Source: Saccharina japonica (lineage: Eukaryota > Sar > Phaeophyceae > Laminariales > Laminariaceae). From it: DNA of 64,000 nucleotides. Positions 52,174-62,769 of this stretch are shown piece by piece. Numbering within the stretch: the stretch's first letter is position 1; each line of letters starts with the position of its first letter. The notes under the pieces are model-generated. The model did no database searches. It worked only from the letters and a program-made list of their open reading frames with translations, and was not told the origin of the DNA. The stretch is from assembly GCA_008828725.1 (NCBI GenBank), contig MEHQ01003238.1, positions 585,372 to 649,371 of the forward strand. The letters are read 5' to 3'. Position numbers and translations under genes: made by a program.

Positions 52174-52434
52174 ATGCTTCGGCTGGGGGGGCTGCCGAGA
52201 GGTGACATGCAGCACTGCCTCGAGGAGCTGTCGAGCATCGATATTCCCGACGATTTCAAGCTGAAGCAGATCAGATCCCTCCTGCGCTTTGCGCGAGAGG
52301 TGGGGAGCCTGGTCGGGCACATCAAGCAGGACTCCGGGTTCGAGGGTGACACGACCTCGTACCTGGAGATCCTCTGCGCGAAGGAGGACTCCGACCTGAT
52401 CCGGCGGGTGTCCCACACGAGGGTGCTGCGACAG
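52174..52434 (+). CDS. Unknown helical protein, exon 1 of 2 seen
   Basis: The frame begins at an ATG (CCGCGATGC) and runs 87 codons to donor GTGAGA after CGACAG, phase 0. It reads MLRLGGLPRGDMQHCLEELS then SIDIPDDFKLKQIRSLLRFA then REVGSLVGHIKQDSGFEGDT and continues to SHTRVLRQ. It is predicted mostly alpha-helical from composition; there is no signal peptide or membrane segment. The frame remains open upstream of the ATG for several codons, so the ATG may be internal and an upstream acceptor possible. It joins in phase to 54694-54834 across a 2.26-kb intron. I do not recognise the family and infer no function. Confidence 0.65.
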
Positions 52435-54195
52435 GTGAGAGAGACCTGAGCTCAACCGATAAAAATAACGGGCAAAACATAGATAGGTAGAGGGAGAGCA
52501 CCAGCAAAGAAAGGCATGTTTGGTGCTTGCGCAAGCTTGAGCTTTGCCTCGTGTGTTTGTTACATCTGCTTGCTGCGTTGAGCCTCGGGCCTCACCAATC
52601 CTTCGTACAAGCGCGATAGACATACGCACGCTGCCGGCTCCGCCCCTGTGGGATGGTGGCCTCCCGTCTCCAGCCCTCTCCTCTTTGCCTCACCGCTGCT
52701 CCTGTCACGCCTGGGACGCTGCTTGTTCTGCTTTCGCATCGATCCGTGGCCCCAGCCTGAAGGTCTGCTGTCTGCTCCCGACCTTTCCAAAAATTTGGGC
52801 GCAAAAGTTTGGCGAAGGTCCGCAGCAGCAGCAGTTGGTGCATAACTTTCTTTCTTTCTTGTCTCTGTTGGTGCGAAACACCACACAAGCAAGCGGGGTC
52901 GCCCCCGGTACAGCAGCAGCAGCACCAGTAGCCGTAGGTAGGGAGGGCTACGTACAGTGTACAACAGCAGCAGTAGCAGGAGCAGTGGACAGCCAGAGAC
53001 AACATACGCTGTTCTTGAGACGAAAATGTTTGCTATACGAGTACTCGTACGTGCGTGAAAAAACTGAGCCCTCTCTTGTTGTGTGTTCCGGCGTTCTCTC
53101 GCAATCATCACTGGTTCGTCCAACACAATAAAAACAACTGAATTCTCAAGGAAATGAAATATATCAGTCATTTCGACACTCGCTCACAAAGCAGTGACTG
53201 ACGCACTGACTATGAATGAATGAATGCCAACACCGAGCACACCACCGCTCAACCGCTCAGCGTCGCGACGACTCAGCCGCACCCCGTGCTTCAAGCGTCG
53301 GCATGACTTTCGGCCCCTTCCTCTTGGGTGGGCGGGAAGGAAAGGAAAGGAAGGGTGCGGTGCCGCAGATCATTTCGGTCATCATCGATCATGGATGCTC
53401 GCTCGGTCGTGCTCCCTTGGTTCCCATACGCCTTGATGCAACCAATAATAACAACAGCAGCAGCAACCAGCAAACAATCACAAACATTTCCAAAAATTTC
53501 GGCATACACTCCACAAAAGACACAAAGAAAGGCACACCAAATGTTTTTTTTCCCCCGAAGCGACGAGTCCACGACGAGCCCGAGTATATACTGCTGTTGT
53601 TGTACTCGCACGTACACAGATAGAGATAGACAACACATGCACAACATGTCGATTGCATACCGGCACGATGTACGTGCGATGTGCGATACAACACATAGTA
53701 TATGCTCACGAGATCATGTTATAGTCGTCATTAGTCGTATAATACATGATCTGGTATACAGCATGTATGTGTATACCTCGAGTATATACTGCTACTCGTA
53801 CTACAGCAGCTGTACTCTTCTGTATATTTCGTGATGATGGGAGTACTTGCTGCTTTTTGTCTCACACGCCCGGAAATGAAAATCGACCAAATCGACCGCG
53901 GTTTTTGACCCGCCCCAACACTCAAAACGGTATATTGAGGCCAAAAACGGCCTTGGCGCGCTCAAAATGACAACGTGTGACCGATCTTCCCACGGAAAAA
54001 CGACTGCTGCTGCTGACTATGAGTATTATAAACGACCCAACCAACCCTTTAGTTACGTACCCAAACCATCCACGACAAACGATCAAACAACACCAATCGA
54101 CACAGATTTTTTTTTCACAAACATCATCACGCAACGACACAGAGAGTAGACAGGCCAACCAGACCGACAGACAGACACGACAATCTCATCACCAA

Positions 54196-54276
54196 AATCA
54201 GAACTGCAAAACTTATCCCACACTAATTCCAAGTAGTTTGTCCCCAAAAAACGGGGGACCGGTTCTTTTAAGGGGT
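54196..54276 (+). mobile_element. Family C MITE, left end truncated
   Basis: ATCAGAACTGCAAAACTTAT through GGACCGGTTCTTTTAAGGGG, matching the family interior CACACTAATTCCAAGTAGTT. Confidence 0.75.
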
Positions 54277-54453
54277 AAAATCGTCAATCTCATCACAAAA
54301 TGATCTTAAAATCGTCGTATATGAGTCGTACACTCGACCAAAACAATCGTCACAAAACCATTCCAAAACCGACCAACCGTAAAAAAAATCAACGCCCATT
54401 TGAATCGCATATGCATGAATGCCCGATGACAGCAAGATGACAGGGTACAGTAG

Positions 54454-54549
54454 GATTTCGATGAGAAGCATGGGTATATAGGCAGAAACAGGGGGAGAGA
54501 AGAGGGCGTCTCTCAAACGCCATCGGCACAATGAAACCCAGAGCAAAAC
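54454..54549 (+). pseudogene. Decayed duplicate of the 54694 exon
   Basis: GATTTCGATGAGAAGC, GGGCGTCTCTCAAACGCCAT and CGGCACAATGAAACCCAGAG align with the exon at 54694 (GCGTCTCGGACGCGATCGGC, ACTATGACCGCCAGAG). Upstream AAAATCAACGC.. ATGACAGCAAGATGACAGG parallels the real acceptor region. The frame is disrupted (in-frame TAG or shifts) and the second half is missing. Confidence 0.7.
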
Positions 54550-54693
54550 AACCAAATATCCACAAAAATCGTCGCAAAATAACTACCAAAAAAAAAACAG
54601 CATATCAAAACTACAGACAAACAGAATAACGCATCCAAAATCAACTACTAAAAGCAAAATCATCGCGCGTTTTTAATGCTGGAATGATGGCAG

Positions 54694-54834
54694 GATTTCG
54701 ATGAGAAGCGCGAGGAGTGGCGGAAGCAGAAGAAGAGCGTCTCGGACGCGATCGGCACTATGACCGCCAGAGCGCTGAGATTCGAGGACAGGGAGAGAAA
54801 AACCATCGCTCTCTACGCCCTAGAGTTCTACAAG
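54694..54834 (+). CDS. Unknown helical protein, exon 2 of 2 seen
   Basis: This 141-bp (47-codon) symmetric exon lies between acceptor GGAATGATGGCAG and donor GTGAGC (TACAAG|GTGAGC), phase 0 at both ends and in register with 52174-52434. It reads DFDEKREEWRKQKKSVSDAI then GTMTARALRFEDRERKTIAL then YALEFYK. It is strongly charged and probably one or two long helices. Further exons should follow but were not identified before the C homopolymers at 54862 and 54951. A partial duplicate lies 240 bp upstream. Function unknown. Confidence 0.72.
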
Positions 54835-55340
54835 GTGAGCCTTATAGCCGTTTCTTGTGCCCCCCCCCCCCCCAAATTAAAAGCAGCATTTTTGTCCCCC
54901 AAAACGTTAAAAAATGATACATTATGGATACTCACCATGTTGCCCCTTTCCCCCCCCCCCCCCACACGCCTCCTGCATGGCGGAAACCCTCTCGTGCACT
55001 GCCATTGTGATATATATATCCCTTGAAAGTAATTGACTGAATTCAAGTACTTTATCCCCCAATACGTGGTCGCAGTTTTAAGGGGATTTAAGACATGCTG
55101 TACAGGATATACCTACCATATGTGCAGTAGTAGTATTACATGGTATTAATAGTACTTGTACGAGGTATATGAGCCCACGGTTCGACCCCTTGACTGACCG
55201 CCCTCTAGACTAAAACCAGTATAATCATGCCAAGGCGGGCCTGGCCTGTTCAGCAAACACGCCATGATAATGTAGGAGACCGCGATTGGACAGAGAGCCC
55301 CCTGCACTACAGCCAGTAGAGAACACCTATGATACCTTAC
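54835..55340. other. No further exon found; degenerate family C near 55030
   Basis: Two C runs (54861-54874, 54949-54963). 55027-55090 resembles a decayed family C (TTCAAGTACTTTATCCCCCA, GGTCGCAGTTTTAAGGGGAT). Confidence 0.4.
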
Positions 55341-55349
55341 CGTATACTG

Positions 55350-55500
55350 CGGAATAAGAAACAGGAAAGCTGGTCCACAGGCTGGATTTCTTATTTCGAG
55401 AAGGGATGCGTTCTACACTGAATTCAGTATGAACGACTCCCGAATTTCCTTCTTTTTTCTGTAAATCTCCGCCTTTACTTTCTTGTTCCGCTCTTTGTTA
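55350..55500 (+). mobile_element. Family H MITE, degenerate
   Basis: AATAAGAAACAGGAAAGCTG, GGCTGGATTTCTTATTTCGA and CGACTCCCGAATTTCC as in the full copies. The terminal repeats are not intact. Confidence 0.6.
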
Positions 55501-55526
55501 GAGGAGGCCCACAAAAGAGGCCTTAA

Positions 55527-55618
55527 CCCATTCAGAACTGAAAAAAAAAACATTTTTTTTTACTAATCTCAAGTACGCGTAGTTTGTTCCTAAATTCGTG
55601 GGACCAGTTCTAAAGGGG
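55527..55618 (+). mobile_element. Family C MITE
   Basis: It starts CCCATTCAGAACTGAAAAAA after TTAA at 55523-55526 and ends CCAGTTCTAAAGGGG before TTAG at 55619-55622. Confidence 0.78.
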
Positions 55619-55849
55619 TTAGCAAGCACAAAAATACCGTGGTATACGTATTTATGTATACCAGGCCTCTTCTCTAGCCGTTAATATAGTCACCATTTGT
55701 GGTCGATGTGAATATTAAGGCGGGTGTTATATTGTCGCCCAGAGTTGTGTTGAATATTGAATACGAGCGTAGGTGTGCCTGTATTCTGGGAAGAATTTGT
55801 CGGATCATCCTGTTGAGCATTTTGAAGTGCTGCGCTGTTTCGGGGGGGG

Positions 55850-55960
55850 GGGGGTGTACTCATGTCGTGCACGGCCGTAGGCCCTCGCATCCCTACAATG
55901 CCGGGACGGAGCACGTTGGGTTTTCACCAACCAGGCAGACATTGCTTGCATCGGGGGGGG
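55850..55960 (-). repeat. Family D repeat between G runs
   Basis: A run of G then TGTACTCATGTCGTGCACGG, CCTCGCATCCCTACAATGCC and GGTTTTCACCAACCAGGCAG, ending at another G run (55953-55964). Confidence 0.75.
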
Positions 55961-55989
55961 GGGGGACGCGGGAATTGCTTGGAACTTGA

Positions 55990-57030
55990 AGCTCGGGCGG
56001 TATGATGGGTCGTTTGATATTTTGTAGTGTGGCAAAAACGGTTGGGCCCTTTTTTTGTAGTATAGCTAAATGTGGGTGCCAGGCTCTCGGGAGTCCGTAC
56101 TCATCATGTAATAAAATACTACCAGGTATTAAAATGCCTGTGGCAATATTATGATACTCGTATACAACTGCTGCAGTGTATTGAATTCGTGGCATGGTAT
56201 CGATGTCATCCCGGGAGTACATATAATACATGTGTTCGTATACACCTGCTGTAAATGTTGTAGATATCCAGTATGAATGTATATTGTCCCGCCATTTTCG
56301 AGGCAATGCAGGCGAGGCATATGCCAGGCTGCCACTACGTCCGTATGATATGATACGACAAAGCACACACAGCAGCAGCACCCGCTCTATGGATCGTTGT
56401 TTTTTCTTTTTTGCTCCAAGAGCTCGCAGATATCGTATCGATGTTCCTCTTACAACGACATGGCACGCGCAGCATCCATTCTGGCTGGATTTTTTTTCAC
56501 CCTCTTTCAGAACTGCCAAACTTATTCCACACTAATTCCAAATAGTTTGTCGCGGAAAACGTGGGGCCGGTTCTTAAGGGGGTTACGAGTAGCGTTTTTT
56601 CTTGCATAGCTCGTACATTATCGTATCGACATTCCTGAATCCTGGCGCGCCAGTCGCATGTATGCGCAAAATGTGTACCAGGTACTACTTATCTTCAGTA
56701 CGTACAAGTAACCAAGTACGTACGTGGAACAATGCTGGTGGTGGGTCGCACGATCGCGTTAGAATACCACTGCTTGCTTGCTTGCTGTTGTTTCTGTTGC
56801 ATGTGTTGCCACTACTGCTGCTTGCTGCTGCTGAAATTCCGTTCGAGCGTTCATTTAGATGGCTTCTAAACATTCGGCTTATAAAAAATGTGATCACCGT
56901 CAAAGCACAGCAAGCAGTAAGTAGTAGCACGGCAGCAGCACACAACAACACGAGCATTTGGGCGATGAAATAGCAGTATGTGTTGACAGTATCGCGCTTA
57001 GCGGTAACTATCGCGCAATTAAGTGTTGGA
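55990..57030. other. No gene seen; one family C copy at 56503-56586
   Basis: 56503-56586 is family C (TTTCAGAACTGCCAAACTTA ... CCGGTTCTTAAGGGGGTTAC). The rest carries GTAC/CAGCAG-rich sequence without supported exons. Confidence 0.5.
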
Positions 57031-57130
57031 CAGACGGGGGGGGATGGGGGTTGGTATGACGGGACATGATAGCTGCAGGAGGGGTGGGAGGAAGGAACAT
57101 GTCATGTTTTATGGAATTTCGCGATACGAC
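57030..57130 (+). repeat. Family M repeat, copy 1
   Basis: GACGGGACATGATAGCTGCA and GGGAGGAAGGAACATGTCATG recur at about 59290-59350 (GACGGGACATTATATATAGC, GGAAGGAACATGTCGTG). Confidence 0.65.
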
Positions 57131-57321
57131 TCAGGTACAAAACTGACTACAGTCAGTACGCAACAGATGTTAACAATCTCATTATTAAGAATTTGAGGCT
57201 GAGATTTCGCGAAAATTAAGAATTCACAGCTAAGCATTTGTGCTGAACTCGATGAGGAAATAAGAAGTAGCACGTGGGGATTTGCAAGGGATCGGCGAAT
57301 AATAATTTCCCGCATTGCATT

Positions 57322-57482
57322 GGTCCTTCTATATTGCCGGTTGAGCAGTGCCGCCTGGCCGTTTAAGTGCCTGTGAAATCGCTTGGCGCCACAGATGGGA
57401 TTACCGACACCCAATGTGGCGGTTTGGGGAGTAGTGCCGTTATTATTGGCATGGCGCATACCGGCACTAAAAGAGGGGGACC
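57322..57482. mobile_element. Family B MITE, intact-looking
   Basis: The inverted ends are GGTCCTTCTATATTGCCGGT and ACCGGCACTAAAAGAGGGGGACC. The interior GAAATCGCTTGGCGCCACAG and GGGAGTAGTGCCG matches other copies. 161 bp. Confidence 0.7.
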
Positions 57483-57489
57483 ATTACTG

Positions 57490-58370
57490 TACTCAAGTAC
57501 TGCTGTTTGTAGTACTGGAACTTATGATATGTTTTTTTGTAAGATTGTCGCAAATACGTCAGCTGTGAGTACGACCAAAAAAGTCATCCGACATGATGTG
57601 CAGCTTGACCTTCAAGGTCGATCACTTATTTACCCCTTTTGCCAAAGTACCTGGTATAGTGCAGCAGTGTCCAGAAACCTAAATATGACTCTATTTCCAA
57701 GTGTTTAGTTCCTTCAGTGGGAGTGCAGTCCCTAAAGGAGTGGGGTAACACTGAAAAATAAGAAAAAAAAACAGGGGACACCAAAAAAGCAAAAACCTTT
57801 TCAAGAAGTCTAAATGCGTAGCTCTCTTCTGTACCGTACCTACAAACAACTGCTCTTCGACCAACTTGAAGTACGTAGTATGATATTATATGCATCAGCT
57901 GATATGCATGTATTATATAGTTGTGCAGATCACGTATTTTTTGTTTGTTGAAGCAGTACTGGTATATATGTGCTCGTAAGCAGCCAGGGCCAATGTTATT
58001 TTTTTCACGTTGTTCTTTTTTTTCATCGACTCTTGGCTTACTGCTCAGGCACATGCGCATGTATTGCCATAGTACTAATACTTAATAGCAGTCTAGCCCA
58101 TGGTCGCGAAAAGCGTGTTTGCCGCTCCGCTTGCTCATCCCGATCACCTGCATGCTAATATACTGGTGTGAAGGAGTGGCCCATACAGGGGGGGGACACA
58201 GGGTGTCGAAGCTGGCCAGGGGGGCACGCCTATTCTCCTTGTTGAAGTTCTTGTTGCTTATCTCATGGTAGAGCTAGCTAGAGCTCGATAGGGGACATAC
58301 GTGAACGGAGTACGACCATATTCTCAACAGGTATGTCGCCGCCTACAGGCGATTTCTAAGGTAAATACTT
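57490..58370. other. No gene seen
   Basis: No supported exon, RNA gene or named repeat noticed. Confidence 0.35.
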
Positions 58371-58379
58371 CGAAGTACT

Positions 58380-58665
58380 CTCTTATTATTAATAGGGGTA
58401 TCATACAGCACTATCATAGGGGTCTCCCAATAAGGCGGTATCCCCACGCACTACGTAGGGGTCTCCCAATAAGGCGGTATCCCCCCATACAAGGCCGTCG
58501 AAATCGCTTGGCGTGACTGGGGAATGACACTCATCACCTGGAATGAATAAGGCGGCTTCCCTCTACAAGGCGGTCATATTGCTTTGGTACACCACCGCTT
58601 TATTGGGGGACACTTACTGTAACGCCATTCAAGGCACGTCCAACGCCATTCAAGGCACGTATATA
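58380..58665 (+). repeat. Small repeats: GGGGTCTCCCAATAAGGCGG units and a duplicated 19-mer
   Basis: GGGGTCTCCCAATAAGGCGG followed by TATCCCC occurs twice (58420, 58460). AACGCCATTCAAGGCACGT occurs twice in tandem (58621-58659). A pair CAAGGCGGTC / ACCGCTTTATTGGGGGACA hints at an eroded MITE related to family B. Confidence 0.6.
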
Positions 58666-58737
58666 TATTATTACATTTTCTCAATACCATTTATTGTCTT
58701 CGCCCTCCTTTTCTCTCTTCCCTCTTCAGTCGTAAGT

Positions 58738-58862
58738 CAGATCCGGGGGGGTCACTAAGTAGGCTTTTCTCCCTCCCCCCCTCCCCACTACGGTACGTTG
58801 CCTTCGTTTTTCATCGTGGGAAAAAATCAGCACTTTCTTCCCTCATCGACTCGCGTCGAATT
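58738..58862 (-). repeat. Family N repeat, reverse copy
   Basis: In reverse it reads CGAGTCGATGAGGGAAGAAA ... ACCGTAGTGGGGAGGGGGGG, matching 49325 and 63855. Confidence 0.65.
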
Positions 58863-59380
58863 ATGCCTACTACCCACGCTATAACAGGCGCTCTCGACAG
58901 CAGTTGGTGTCATTTGAGAATACAAATCTCCATACATAGGGAGACTCGAACCCTACAGTAGACCACCGGGGCAACCGGGTCAACGCCTAGTTGACCTTGC
59001 ACTACTACTGTACGTATTCAAGTTCATTATGTGCTGGGCTGGGACCCCGTCTCTTCTGCTGGTCCCGAGCATACGAGACTAGACAAAGCACCGAGCTGTG
59101 CGAGAGTGACGGAGTATCTCGCAGACCGGTCTTTGCCCTGATACATTTAGGTAACCGCCGGCGTCGTTGTGCCCTCGGCTGCATGCACTGCTGCCATGCC
59201 AGTGTGCTGTGTTGGTAGATCGGCTCGGTGCGGGTGTTGTTTTTGCGGGGCTCATACGCGGGTGGGCGTGTTGGGGGCGGGAGGATTGTAATGGGACGGG
59301 ACATTATATATAGCTGCAGGAGGAGTGGGAGGAAGGAACATGTCGTGTTGTATGTATGATACCCCAAGGGGTAATACATA

Positions 59381-59480
59381 ATACCACTCTGAACCGGAAT
59401 ATAAGGAATGTTTGTACATTAACATTTCATCGGAATGGGCTTTATACTGCGGGTCAGACTGGTACCTGGTATTTTACCAT
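59381..59480 (+). mobile_element. Family P MITE, diverged
   Basis: AATACCACTCTGAACCGGAA, ATAAGGAATGTTTGTACATT, GGGCTTTATACTGCGGGTCA and GACTGGTACC preserve the inverted layout. Confidence 0.5.
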
Positions 59481-59510
59481 ACCATTGGACACTGCTGTCT
59501 GCATTTTTAT

Positions 59511-59717
59511 CAGGGCTGTTCGGAGGCCGGGTCAAGCATGTTCGGTCAGGTCAGGTCGGGCCGGGTCGGGTCGGGTCCGGTAAGGGTGACCCGACCCAAC
59601 CCGCGAGACTTTGAAAACCTCCTGAACCGGCCCCACCCGACCTGTGATATTCAAAAAGCTTCCCGACCCGACCCGACCCGCGGGTCAGGGTCGGGTGTTT
59701 ACCCATGAAGAGGCCTG
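59511..59717 (+). mobile_element. hAT-like MITE, 207 bp
   Basis: The ends are CAGGGCTGTTC and CAGGCCTCTTC (reverse complement of the right end), 9 of 11 matching. The subterminal region is dense in GGGTCGGGTC on both sides in opposite orientation. The flanking 8-mers are ATTTTTAT and ATTTAAAT (6 of 8). CAGGG-type termini with 8-bp duplications are typical of hAT transposons. The same CAGGGCTGTTCGCGGGTCGG start occurs at 729 and 1376. No coding capacity. Confidence 0.65.
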
Positions 59718-59924
59718 ATTTAAATAACCAACGGGTACCGCAAACATCAACCAAAACAAATATCGCCGCGTCAATCCATATCGTTGGGATCGTCGGTATA
59801 GCGACCTTAAAAAACGACATGTATGTGCGGTATCCTCAGCGTCCCACGCCTCGGGCAGATCATCGATTCCCGCTTCACATTTTTCTAGATTTTTGAAAGC
59901 AGATATACTCCCGATCTTGTATAG

Positions 59925-60620
59925 TATGTGTGATCTAGTTCATGTTTCCGAGCGGGATGCGTGTATTCTGTATTATCTACGCGTATCTATCTACAGCAGT
60001 AGTAGCACATGTTTCCTGGGTTGGATCTGTACTAAACAGATCCTGTACAACAACCTCTCACAAGGGCAGATGATGAACTGATTTGGATGATCTACTGTAG
60101 ATCATGATCTATCCGAGGTGTATGCAGATCCTGTACAAGATCAGTGCCACCTTACAGGGGTGGTGGCTTATTGTCCCGAGGTCTTCACACGAGGCGCTCA
60201 ATATCCCCACCCGAAATATGACTTGGATACATAGCCTGTATTCGCTTGGCCGATTCCACCTATTGCCGTGGGTCTATTCCACGCCCTTGCTAGCCGCTGG
60301 GTCTGCCCAGAAGATGCGGGTGCGGTGTGGGGAGTCGATGCACCAACCTATTGGCTTAGTGCAGCCAGAGTTGCACACCTCGGGCAGAAAATTATCTATT
60401 TATTTATGTATCTGTCTACAGATAGATCATCTAGTTCCTCGCCCGCCGTTGTGATAGGTTATGCAGAATCTGTAGGGTACAGATCCCAACTCCGGAAACG
60501 TGACCTACAGCAATAGATCATGCAGAACATAGGACTTCCACCCGGCAACATGAGCTAGATCATACAGATCATACAGTTCATACAGATCAGGAATAGATAG
60601 ATCTGTCCGAGGTTGTGGAA
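59925..60620 (+). repeat. Family G repeats, two adjacent copies
   Basis: The reverse core (GGATCTGTACTAAACAGATC, CAACAACCTCTCACAAG) at 59960-60070 and the forward core (GATCATCTAGTTCCTCGCCC, CACCCGGCAACATGAGCTAG, GATCTGTCCGAGGTTGTGGA) at 60415-60620. Confidence 0.7.
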
Positions 60621-60649
60621 CAATGTGGCGTTGTTTTTATGACAATAGT

Positions 60650-60790
60650 ACACGAAGGAAGTTAGACTTTGCGCATACGTAGGTTTCCTTTGTTTCCGTG
60701 GTTTTCTGTTTTCTTTCGGGAATGTTATGAGTGATCAACGTTGAAGCTCATGCTGCACATTGTCGGATGGCAAAGATGATAATATTAGTA
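60650..60790 (+). repeat. Family L repeat, copy 2
   Basis: GACTTTGCGCATACGTAGGT, TTTCGGGAATGTTATGAGTG and GCTGCACATTGTCGGATGGC as at 41137. Confidence 0.78.
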
Positions 60791-60930
60791 CACGCATCGG
60801 TCCCCTATTTACTGCGATGTTCCCCTGTAACACTTGTCGAGAACGCCTCTGAGCATATAAAACATTGAAAACATATATCCCATGAGTTGGCCTGGAAACT
60901 GCGAGTGACAAGGAGTGAGTGAGTTTCTTA

Positions 60931-61110
60931 TACAGTACAGGACACCTAATAAGAAACAGGAACTATGGTCCAGGCTGGATTTCTTATTTGAGAGAGGGTG
61001 CTTTATACACTAACTTCAAGATAACGACTCCCGAGGTTCTTGTTTTACTCTAAATCTCAGCCTGGCTTTCTTGTTAGCCTGTTTCTTATTAGGTGTCCTG
61101 TACTGCTGTA
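60931..61110 (+). mobile_element. Family H MITE, full copy
   Basis: Left TACAGTACAGGACACCTAAT, right ATTAGGTGTCCTGTACTGCTGTA, continuing AAGAAACAGG/CCTGTTTCTT: a nearly perfect inverted repeat of about 30 bp. 180 bp, no coding capacity. Confidence 0.88.
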
Positions 61111-61209
61111 TACAACAACTCTTTCACATCTCCGACGGATGATCGATTCCCGCTTGATGAGCCAGATCTTTCAGGGTAGATAGATCCCTCATCTGTATAT
61201 AGCCCCTTC

Positions 61210-61760
61210 GGGGGTCAGGTCGTGTCAACATGCTCAAGTCTCCGGAGTAGTAGGCAGCAGGGAGGGGCTGATACGTCCGAGAGGAGGCGTCGAGTGAACT
61301 GACACAACGACACGCAGTGAGACGTGGAAGTGTGGAGGGCTTAAGCTTTATTTTTACCCATCGGCCGGAGGATTAAAAAAAAAAAAAAAAACTGTACGTT
61401 CGTATAATATTTATGAAAAACATACACACAAACAAACACACGAACAAACAGCTGTGAGATCGAGGATTTCGCCTAAACTCATCTTTGCAAGCTGAGTGTG
61501 ACAACTTCGATCGCGCGCGTACTTACGGGTCTTAAATGTCCTCATGCAGGATGTTACATCCTGTACATGAGGAGAACAGAATAGGAGGCTGCAGAGTTCA
61601 GGGAGCGTGTGTCTTATCCGGGCGAAAAATAAACCGTGTGTTCGCACGAAACTTTTTTGCCACTATGTATCGAGTACAACACGAGTATGATATATGTGAT
61701 CCTCGATTCTCTCCTGGTGGTCTACTCATAGGTCTTTCAAGTCGGGTAGATCTCTGATCT
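61210..61760. other. No gene seen
   Basis: An A run at 61375-61390. Near 61465-61500 the sequence TCATCTTTGCAAGCTGAGTG recalls 51566-51600 (CATCTTTGCAAGCTGCGTG), a short dispersed repeat. Confidence 0.4.
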
Positions 61761-61766
61761 GTAACA

Positions 61767-61955
61767 TACAGTACAGGACACCTAAGAAGAAACAGGAACG
61801 GTGGCCCAGGCTGGATTTCTTATTGAAGAGAGAGGGTGATTTCCACACTAAATTCTAGATAAGGACTCTCGAATTACTTACTGTACGTATTTTCTTTTAA
61901 ATGAGCCTGGATTTCTTGTTAGCCTGTTTCTTATGAGGTGTCCTGTACTGCTGTA
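61767..61955 (+). mobile_element. Family H MITE, full copy 2
   Basis: Left TACAGTACAGGACACCTAAG, right ATGAGGTGTCCTGTACTGCTGTA, and the same CAGGCTGGATTTCTTATT interior. 189 bp. Confidence 0.88.
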
Positions 61956-62019
61956 TATAATCGAGATCATCGAGTCCCACTTGATGACCTAAATCTTTCC
62001 GAGGGCAGATTTAGATAGA

Positions 62020-62760
62020 TCCTTGTGTACTCGATATTTTGAGTTTCGTCCGCCCACACGAAACTTGAAAGACTTTCGCTGTGTTGCCTGCCAAGTAGGG
62101 CAGCGGCCAAAAAAAGGTATACCTCGTCCTTTTGCGGCCAAAATCAGGTACATAATTAAAACCAAGTCAAAAACGCACTCCACGTGCGCTGCCATTGGTC
62201 CAAAACTCGTTGTACCGGTTTTTGCCTCTTCAAAACCCAGGTATACCTGATTTTGTCTACTCTGCTTGACTTTCACCTTTTTTTTGTCGTTTTTAAGCCA
62301 ATCAGAGGCCCTTCATAGTTCCACCCTATGCCCCCTATACAAATGCCGACGTACGCGGAGACCCCCTTCTCCCCTCGCACCTCGCACTACACGCCACTCG
62401 AGCGACACACACACATATCTGCCTGCATACCTCCGCCGAAATAATACGAGATAGAAGGCCCCCCTTCGGGATTGTGGTTGACTTGGAATACCAGGGGTGT
62501 CACAAAAGTTGAGAAGGGAGAATACAGCAGCAGGCGTTCGTTCCTCGTACTATTAATAGCAGCTACTCGTATACGTAGCCACCGGGCGAGCACGAAGAGC
62601 ATGAAAAAACTCTACTTTGCATTGCAAGGAACGGCAGGTTCGTGGGGTGCGTTTTAAACTTGATTTTAGTATGTACCTGTTTTTGGCCCCGAACGGACCA
62701 GGTGTACCTGTTTTTGGCCGCTGCCCTTTTCGAATTTCGAACCTCAAAAACATGTCTTAT
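62020..62760. repeat. Inverted pair of GGCCAAAAACAGGTATACC-type repeat
   Basis: 62090-62260 (GGGCAGCGGCCAAAAAAAGG, TATACCTCGTCC, GTCAAAAACGCACTCCACG) and 62620-62750 in reverse (GTGGGGTGCGTTTTAAACTT, CCTGTTTTTGGCCGCTGCCC) share short blocks about 400 bp apart. Confidence 0.55.
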
Positions 62761-62769
62761 GACCTAGTA

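Larger units (their letters stand above)
52435..54693 (+). other. Intron between the two helical-protein exons
   Basis: GTGAGA donor and ATGATGGCAG acceptor. It holds AGCAGC runs, one family C element (54196-54276) and a decayed copy of the next exon (54454-54549). Frames inside it are not supported. Confidence 0.6.

Noticed and set aside
52560-53171. 203-codon - strand and 195-codon + strand frames in the 52.5-53.2 kb intron
   Set aside because: Both overlap the same CAGCAG-containing sequence, lack splice support and show no recognisable motif.
58915-58985. GGTTCGAGTC box on the - strand suggesting a tRNA or tRNA-derived SINE head
   Set aside because: The T-stem has mismatches, there is no matching A box or acceptor stem, and the adjacent family N copies at 49325 and 63855 do not share this head.
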